Assembly (NCBI GenBank): GCA_964569055.1
Contig: CAZMSZ010000132.1
Location: 1 to 18,185 of the forward strand
Source: JAWLGW01 sp964569055
Lineage (GTDB): Bacteria > Planctomycetota > J058
Direction of reading: 5' to 3'
Length of the DNA: 18,185 nt
Position 1 is the stretch's first letter, and each line of letters begins with the position of its first letter. The position numbers and the translations under genes were made by a program. Below are positions 13,155-18,185 of the stretch, in pieces. Below the pieces are notes generated by a model, which did not search any database, was not told where the DNA came from, and was given only the letters and a program-made list of their open reading frames with translations.

Positions 13155-14621
13155 CTACCGCCGCGCGATCGCCTCGTACAGCCCGCGGTATTGCCGCGCC
13201 GACGTCTCCCACGTCGCGTCGCGGCTCATGCCGTTCCGCTGCATCTGGCGCCAGGCGCCGGGGCCGTTGCGGAACATGTCGATCGCGCGGGCCAGGGCCT
13301 GGTAGAGGGCCTTGGCGCTGAAGTCGAAGAACACGAACCCGGTGGCCCGCTCGCCCGCCTCGTGGGGGTCGAGCACCGTGTCGCGCAGGCCGCCGACGGC
13401 GCGGACGACCGGGACGGTGCCGTAGGCCATGGCCTGCATCTGGGTCAGGCCGCAGGGCTCGTAGCGGCTCGGGACCAGGGTGATGTCGCTGCCGGCGAAG
13501 ATCCGCTGGGCGAGGGGCGGGTCGAAGGCGGTGCGCAGGGCGAGGTGGCGGGGGAAGCGGCGGGCGAGCTCGCGGAAGCGGCCCTCGAGGACCGCGCTGC
13601 CGCTGCCGAGCACGACCATCCGCGCGCCGAGGGCGGGGAGGCCCGGCACGATGTCGGCCACGATGTCGAGGCCCTTCTGGCCGACGAAGCGCGAGACGAC
13701 CCCGATCAGCGCCTCGCCGTAGTTGGTCCTGAGGCCCACCTCCTCGAGCAGGGCCTGGCGGCAGCGGCGCTTGCCCGAGATGTCGGCGGCGTCGTAGTTG
13801 GCCGGCAGGTGCGGGTCGCTGTCCGGCGAGCGCTGGCTGGGGCCGAGGCCGTTGAGGATCCCGTGGAAGCGGCGGGCGCGGGCGCGGAGGAACTCGCTCA
13901 GGCCGAAGCCGCCCTCGGAGGTGAGCATCTCGCGGGCGTAGGTCGGGCTGACCGTGGTCGTGGCGTCGGCGCAGGCGACCCCGCCCTTGAGGTAGTTGAC
14001 CCGGTCGTAGAACTCGGCCACGTCGGTGTGGAACAAGGACCAGGGCAGGCCCACCCCGGGGAGGACCTCCTTGGAGAACACGCCCTGGTAGCCGAGGTTG
14101 TGGATCGTGAGCACCGAGGCCGCGCCCGGGTAGGCGGGCGCGTAGCGCGTGCGCAGGTACATCGGCAAGGGGCCGGTGTGCCAGTCGTGGCAGTGGAACA
14201 CGTCGGGCGCCCCGCCGAGCAGGCGGGGCGCGGTGTCGAGCGCGGCGCGGCACAGGAACGCGAACCGCGCCCCCGCGTCGAAGTACTCGCCCCGCTCGTC
14301 GCCGTACAGGCCGGCCCGGTGGTAGAAGCCGTGGTGCTCTACGAAGGCCCAGATCACCCCGTCGCCGTCCACGTGGCGCTGGATCCGGCCGAACTCGGCC
14401 CGGTTGAACAGGCGGGCCGCGATCGTCTGGTCGGTGGCCTCGAGCTCGATCCCCCGCTCGCGCAGCTTGCCCCACACCCGCTCGTAGAGCGGCAGGTAGA
14501 CGCACACCTCGAGGTCGGGGTCGACGCGCTTGAGCGCGGCAGGGAGGGCGCCGACCACGTCGCCCAGGCCGCCCGTCTTGGCCCACGGGTCGGCCTCGGC
14601 GGAGACGAAGGCGACCTTCAC
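13155..14621 (-). CDS. glgA: Glycogen synthase (ADP-glucose type)
   Basis: A 488-residue GT5-family glycosyltransferase that extends alpha-1,4-glucan chains from ADP-glucose. The length fits bacterial GlgA. The N-terminal domain begins MKVAFVSAEADPWAKTGGLG, with the ADP-glucose-binding KTGGLGD at 15-21, then HCHDWHTG (about 143-150) and TIHNLGYQG. The C-terminal domain has SRFVGQKG (310-317) and SRYEPCGLTQMQAMAYGT (385-402) with its conserved Glu/Cys/Gly, followed by VGGLRDTV. The GTG at 14621 is chosen because the family-conserved N terminus starts exactly there. It overlaps the glgC stop by four bases, so the two are probably translationally coupled. No branching enzyme gene is in the window. 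Confidence 0.96.
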   Translation of the reverse strand: MKVAFVSAEADPWAKTGGLGDVVGALPAALKRVDPDLEVCVYLPLYERVWGKLRERGIELEATDQTIAARLFNRAEFGRIQRHVDGDGVIWAFVEHHGFYHRAGLYGDERGEYFDAGARFAFLCRAALDTAPRLLGGAPDVFHCHDWHTGPLPMYLRTRYAPAYPGAASVLTIHNLGYQGVFSKEVLPGVGLPWSLFHTDVAEFYDRVNYLKGGVACADATTTVSPTYAREMLTSEGGFGLSEFLRARARRFHGILNGLGPSQRSPDSDPHLPANYDAADISGKRRCRQALLEEVGLRTNYGEALIGVVSRFVGQKGLDIVADIVPGLPALGARMVVLGSGSAVLEGRFRELARRFPRHLALRTAFDPPLAQRIFAGSDITLVPSRYEPCGLTQMQAMAYGTVPVVRAVGGLRDTVLDPHEAGERATGFVFFDFSAKALYQALARAIDMFRNGPGAWRQMQRNGMSRDATWETSARQYRGLYEAIARR

Positions 14622-16021
14622 GGGGAGGGTCGCAGCTCGGGGCCGAAGCGCCGGTAGCGCGGTCCGGCCGAGACGTGGCTGTGGCGGTCGCGCCGCGACA
14701 CGTTCACCTTGCCGCGGAACGCGGCCATGACCTCGCGCGTGCCCGGGTCCTGCTCGAGCAGGTCGGCCATGTCGTGCGCCAGCTTGATCGGCCCCTCGGC
14801 CGGGACGCGGGTCCCCTTGGGCAGCACGATCACTCCCGACTCGGAGATGAACGGGAACCGCTCGCGATCGGCGGCGCGGTCGTAGCCGATCACCGCCCCC
14901 TGCTCGATGCTGCAGTTCTTGTCGGCGAGCACCTTGCGCACGCGCGCCCCGGCGCCCACGTTGCAGCCCGAGAGCAGCACCGAGTCCTCGGTCAGGCTCT
15001 CGGCGTGGATGAAGCAGTCGTAGCCCACGACCACCCGCTTGAGCACCGCGCTCGAGATGATCGAGCCCTCGCACACCAGGGTGTCGATCACCTGCGCCGG
15101 CCCGTGCGCCCCGTGGTGGACGAAGCGCGCCGGCGGGTAGTGGCGCTGCGCGGTGCGGATCCGCCAGTGGTGGTTGTAGAGGTTGAGCTTGGGGACCTGG
15201 CTCCGGATGTCCATGTTGGCGTCGAAGTAGGAGTCGATCGTCCCCACGTCGCGCCAGTAGGGCTCCGCCCCGTCGGGCTCGCCCTGGATCCGGTTGCGGC
15301 CGAAGTCGTAGGCGTAGACCCGCGCGCCCGCCGCGACGAGGTTCGGCACGATGTCCTTGCCGAAGTCGTAGCTGGTGCCCTCCCGGTCCACGACCCAGTT
15401 GCACTGCTCCTCGAGCACCTCGGTCTTGAAGATGTAGTTGCCCATGCTGACGAGGCAGGTGTCGGGCTGACCGGGGATCGGGGTCGGGTCCTGGGGCTTC
15501 TCCTGGAAGCCGGTGATCTGCCGCTGCTCGTCGACCTGGATCACGCCGAACCGCGAGGCCTCGGCGCGCGGCACCGGGTAGGCGGCGACCGTCAGGTCGG
15601 CGCGCACCTCCTGGTGGTAGCGCTCCATTTGCGCCACGTCGAACATGTAGATGTGGTCGCCGCCGAACACCGCCACGTTCTCGGCGTCGGCCTCGGCCAA
15701 GAGGTTGAGGTTCTGGTAGACCGAGTCGGCGGTGCCGCGGTACCAGAACTCGCCCTTGCGCATCTGCGCGGGCGCCACCTCCAGGAACATGCCCGAGGAG
15801 GTCGACCAGTTGCGCGTCAGGTGCCGGATCAGGCTGTGCGCCATGTACTGGGTCAGCACGAAGATCCGGCGGTAGCCCGAGTTCTGGAAGTTGCTCAGGA
15901 CGAAGTCGATGATCCGGTAGCGCCCCGCGAAGGGCACGGCGGGCTTGGCGCGGTGGGTCGTGATCGGCCCCAGCCGCGACCCCTTCCCGCCCGCGAGGAT
16001 CATGACCGGCGTGTTGTTCAC
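14618..16021 (-). CDS. glgC: Glucose-1-phosphate adenylyltransferase
   Basis: A 467-residue ADP-glucose pyrophosphorylase: ATP plus glucose-1-phosphate gives ADP-glucose and pyrophosphate, usually the control step of glycogen synthesis. Visible motifs are the nucleotide loop ILAGGKGSRLGPIT (8-21), KPAVPFAGRYRIIDF, RGTADSVYQN, GGDHIYMFD (Asp122), FQEKP (Lys175) and EPYWRDVGTIDSY. The C-terminal part is the left-handed beta-helix (about 300-400). The protein ends with about 40 residues beyond the usual family end, rich in Arg, Ser and Pro and unrecognised. The GTG at 16021 is chosen because GGAGGG lies about eight bases upstream and the conserved N terminus follows; an upstream GTG at 16054 would add 11 residues. 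Directly followed by glgA. Confidence 0.96.
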   Translation of the reverse strand: MNNTPVMILAGGKGSRLGPITTHRAKPAVPFAGRYRIIDFVLSNFQNSGYRRIFVLTQYMAHSLIRHLTRNWSTSSGMFLEVAPAQMRKGEFWYRGTADSVYQNLNLLAEADAENVAVFGGDHIYMFDVAQMERYHQEVRADLTVAAYPVPRAEASRFGVIQVDEQRQITGFQEKPQDPTPIPGQPDTCLVSMGNYIFKTEVLEEQCNWVVDREGTSYDFGKDIVPNLVAAGARVYAYDFGRNRIQGEPDGAEPYWRDVGTIDSYFDANMDIRSQVPKLNLYNHHWRIRTAQRHYPPARFVHHGAHGPAQVIDTLVCEGSIISSAVLKRVVVGYDCFIHAESLTEDSVLLSGCNVGAGARVRKVLADKNCSIEQGAVIGYDRAADRERFPFISESGVIVLPKGTRVPAEGPIKLAHDMADLLEQDPGTREVMAAFRGKVNVSRRDRHSHVSAGPRYRRFGPELRPSP

Positions 16022-16103
16022 CGAGGGCCCTCCAGCGAGGGATTCTAGGCGCACGGCGAGCCCGATGCTCGCGTGCCGCCGGGGTGGTCCTTGACGGCGC
16101 TGC
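16022..16103 (-). other. Short gap between FGase-like gene and glgC
   Basis: 82 bp between two same-strand genes. It contains the glgC ribosome site (GGAGGG just before the GTG). I see no T-tailed hairpin and no clear promoter, so readthrough from the upstream gene is plausible but unproven. Confidence 0.4.
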
Positions 16104-17033
16104 TCAGACCGGCTGGTGCGCGCGGAGGCGCGCCGCGAGCGCGGGGGCCAGCACGGCCGCCACCCGAGCCACGCGCTCGGGCTCGGGGAGCATCTCCTCG
16201 AAGGGACGCCACTCCGGCACCAGGAGGTCGCGCCGCACCTCGAGCGAGACCACCTGCCCCGGGTGGGCGGCCGACCAGGCGTGCCCGAGGCTGGCGGGGT
16301 GGAGGTGGTAGGTGTCGTTCGCCTTGGCCGCGAACCCGGCGGCCGCGAACGCCGCCTGGAGCTCCTCCTCGAGCCCGGGCGGGGCGAGCACCGTCCCGTC
16401 CCCCTCGCGGGTCAGCAGGTCGACCTCGGCCCGCAGCGGCCAGGTCGCCTCGCGCTCGGGCTCGCAGGCCCAGCGCAGCTGCTCGACGATCGTGGCGTCG
16501 ACCCGCTCGATCCCGAGCGTGCGCGGCCCGTAGGTATGCGGGAGGAGCGCCAGGCCGCCGCGCCCGCACACCGCGGCGAAGGCCGCCTGCGCGGCGCCCA
16601 CGTAGGCCGCGTGCAGCTCGAGGAGCAGCGGGCGGTCGCGCGGGTCGGTGACGTAGCTGGGGATCCCGGCGGTCAGCCCGCCCTGGGCGAGGTCGCTCCC
16701 CTCGTGCTCCGCCCGCCGGTTGCAGTCGACGAACGTGCGCGGGATGAGGCAGCGCAAGAGCAGCGCCGAGCGGCGCGGGTCGGCGGCCAGGATCGCCTCG
16801 GCCGTGGCCCGCCCGTAGGCCCAGGCGCCCACGTCGGTGTTGATGTGGAAGAAGCAGTGGAGGTCGGCCGGGAGCTCGCCGAGCAGGCGCGCGCGGAGCG
16901 CGTCGTAGTGCGCGCGCAGGTCGGCCCCGTGCGGGACCTCGACGAGCAGGTCGGGGACCGCGGCGGGCGGGGCCTCGGCCCCGCGCAGCAGCTCCACCGT
17001 GACCACGCCCTCGATCGAGCTCGGCAGCGTCAT
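16104..17033 (-). CDS. N-formylglutamate amidohydrolase family protein
   Basis: A 309-residue predicted amidohydrolase. Motifs fit the N-formylglutamate amidohydrolase family: LVEVPHGAD (about 30-38, the PHxG metal site), FHINTDVGAWAYG (63-75), RTFVDCNR (99-106, the DxNR site), HTYGPR (166-171) and SLEVRRDLL (263-271). The first motif has PHG-Ala-Asp in place of the PHSG usually seen. No hut or other histidine-degradation gene is nearby, so a role in histidine breakdown is not supported. It could remove an acyl or amide group from another glutamate- or peptide-like compound. The ATG at 17033 has GGAGG about seven bases upstream. It precedes glgC on the same strand with an 82-bp gap, so operon membership is possible. 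Confidence 0.8.
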   Translation of the reverse strand: MTLPSSIEGVVTVELLRGAEAPPAAVPDLLVEVPHGADLRAHYDALRARLLGELPADLHCFFHINTDVGAWAYGRATAEAILAADPRRSALLLRCLIPRTFVDCNRRAEHEGSDLAQGGLTAGIPSYVTDPRDRPLLLELHAAYVGAAQAAFAAVCGRGGLALLPHTYGPRTLGIERVDATIVEQLRWACEPEREATWPLRAEVDLLTREGDGTVLAPPGLEEELQAAFAAAGFAAKANDTYHLHPASLGHAWSAAHPGQVVSLEVRRDLLVPEWRPFEEMLPEPERVARVAAVLAPALAARLRAHQPV

Positions 17034-17136
17034 GGCGTCCTCCGGCCGCAGAGCATGCGCCGCGAGCCCCAGGATCGCAACCACCGCGGCGCCGAGCGGG
17101 CGGGCCTGCCATACTCGCCGCCCTCGGAGGCGGCCC
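17034..17136. promoter_or_regulatory. Divergent intergenic region, FGase-like gene / phosphotransferase
   Basis: 103 bp between divergent start codons. GCGCCGCG (17057-17064) and CGCGGCGC (17085-17092) form a perfect 8-bp inverted repeat with a 20-base spacer. CATACT at 17110-17115 matches four of six -10 bases for the plus strand. Both genes have strong GGAGG ribosome sites. The inverted repeat is purely GC and may be chance. Confidence 0.3.
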
Positions 17137-18185
17137 GTGCCCGACGTGCTGGTGAAGAGCCCGGCCGCGCTGACCCCGGCCTGGGCGGAGGCGGTGCTCG
17201 CCGGCGCGCCGGGCGGGGCTGGCGCGCGGGTCCGCTCGGTCGAGGCGCTCGAGGTGGACGTCGGCACCACCACCCGCGCGCTGCTCGCGGTCGACCACGA
17301 CGGCCCGGTCGCGCTGCCGCGGCGGTGGTTCGTCAAGCTCCCCTCCAGCTCCTGGAAGGCGCGGGCGATCACGGCCCTGCCGCAGCTCCCCCAGACCGAG
17401 GTCCGCTTCTACCGTGAGCTGGCGCCCTCGCTCCCGGTGACCCGCCCGGCGGCGCTCGCCGCGCACAGCCGGCTGGGCCGCGGGTTCACGCTGGTGCTCG
17501 GCGACGTGACCGAGGCCGGCGCCCGGCCCGGCCGGCCGACCGACGCGCTGAGCGCGGCGCAGGCGGGCGCGGTGATCGAGCAGCTCGCCCGGCTGCACGC
17601 CCGCTACTGGGAGGCGCCCAGCCTCGACGCCGAGCTGGCCTGGCTGGCCGGCCCCGTGCGGCGGCTCGAGGACCGCCTCGGGACCGCGCTGGCCGTGCCC
17701 CTGATGCGCCGCGGCCTGGCCGCGGCGGGCGAGGCCGTCCCGCCCGAGCTGCACGCCCCCGCCCTCGCCTACGCGCGCGCCCGGCGCGCCGCCATGAGGG
17801 CCCTGGCCGACGGCCCCCGCACGCTGGTCCACCACGACTGCCACCCCGGCAACCTCTACTGGCGAGGCGACGCGCCGGGGCTGCTCGACTGGCAGCTGGT
17901 GCGGGTCGGCGAGGGGGTGGGCGACGTGGCATACCTGCTCGCGACCACCCTCGCGCCCGAGGTCCGCCGCGCGGCCGAGGGCGAGCTGCTGGCGCGCTAT
18001 CGCGAGGAGCTGGCCCGCGCGGGCGCGCCCGCGCCCGAGCCCGCGGCGCTCTCCGAGCGGTATCGCGCCCACCTCACCTACGCCTTCGAGGCCATGGTGG
18101 TGACGCTGGCGGTCGGCGGCCTGATGGCCGACGAGGTGGTCAAGGAGCTGATCCGGCGGGCCGCCCTCGCGGTGCTCGAGGCGGA
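17137..18185 (+). CDS. APH/ecdysteroid-kinase-like phosphotransferase, cut by window end
   Basis: 349 codons are visible with no stop before the right edge, so the 3' end is missing. It is a kinase-fold small-molecule phosphotransferase. RWFVKLPSSSWKARA (about 65-80) resembles the ATP-lysine strand of ecdysteroid-kinase-like proteins, and EVRFYRELAP follows as in that family. The catalytic loop is LVHHDCHPGN (Asp234, Asn239), followed by LLDWQLVRVGEGVGDVAYLL with the metal-binding Asp251. The GTG at 17137 has a GGAGG site six bases upstream. APH-fold enzymes phosphorylate many hydroxylated compounds. This lineage is not the aminoglycoside-resistance type, and no resistance role should be inferred. 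It is divergent from the FGase-like gene. Confidence 0.85.
   Translation, partial: MPDVLVKSPAALTPAWAEAVLAGAPGGAGARVRSVEALEVDVGTTTRALLAVDHDGPVALPRRWFVKLPSSSWKARAITALPQLPQTEVRFYRELAPSLPVTRPAALAAHSRLGRGFTLVLGDVTEAGARPGRPTDALSAAQAGAVIEQLARLHARYWEAPSLDAELAWLAGPVRRLEDRLGTALAVPLMRRGLAAAGEAVPPELHAPALAYARARRAAMRALADGPRTLVHHDCHPGNLYWRGDAPGLLDWQLVRVGEGVGDVAYLLATTLAPEVRRAAEGELLARYREELARAGAPAPEPAALSERYRAHLTYAFEAMVVTLAVGGLMADEVVKELIRRAALAVLEA

Noticed and set aside
16045..18072. Long minus-strand open frame across the FGase-like gene and the phosphotransferase
   Set aside because: Arg/Gly/Ala-rich with no motifs. The FGase-like frame and the plus-strand phosphotransferase explain the same DNA with recognisable catalytic residues and strong GGAGG sites.
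17137..18185. Aminoglycoside resistance kinase
   Set aside because: Motifs fit the broad APH/ecdysteroid-kinase-like group, and nothing indicates a resistance cassette or mobile element.

Overview
This is a very GC-rich window (codon third positions almost all G or C) with tightly packed genes, many four-base start/stop overlaps and several GTG starts. Together with a soluble GAF-type hybrid histidine kinase and an MsrB-MsrA lipoprotein, it suggests a high-GC Gram-negative chromosome, perhaps a myxobacterium/deltaproteobacterium or a relative. That placement is inference; no rRNA, tRNA or phylogenetic marker is present. I see no phage, transposase, CRISPR array or RNA gene.

Left part (1-3018): a periplasmic or outer-membrane MsrB-MsrA methionine sulfoxide reductase lipoprotein (minus) is divergent from a soluble GAF-HisKA-HATPase-REC hybrid kinase (plus). 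The 230-bp region between them contains a perfect inverted repeat.

Centre (3105-11192): this is the most unusual block. Six leftward genes are coupled by short overlaps or a 6-bp gap: ATP-grasp ligase C, ATP-grasp ligase B, an S51/cyanophycinase-like serine hydrolase, an esterase with an N-terminal domain, a second smaller esterase, and a fourth, distinct ATP-grasp protein (A). Diverging from it is a GTG-started ATP-grasp ligase D. B, C and D are clear paralogues sharing an HMEWF signature. Four putative amide/peptide-forming ligases beside one S51-like hydrolase and two alpha/beta-hydrolases look like a pathway that builds and trims or transfers an amide- or peptide-linked compound. No NRPS, PKS, Mur-ligase or siderophore gene is present, so the product cannot be named.

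Right of it (11230-12784): a leftward trio of a small frameshifted gene, an XRE/Cro-type helix-turn-helix protein and a membrane-anchored protein with a degenerate receiver-like fold. A perfect 9-bp inverted repeat lies just upstream and is a good candidate for the helix-turn-helix protein's operator. Between this trio and glgA is about 370 bp without a gene, which holds a 22-bp direct repeat and a TTGGCGCTC tandem array.

Right end (13155-18185): an N-formylglutamate amidohydrolase-like gene, glgC and glgA lie in line on the minus strand (glgC/glgA overlap by 4 bp), giving ADP-glucose synthesis and glycogen elongation. Divergent from them is an APH/ecdysteroid-kinase-like phosphotransferase that runs off the right edge.
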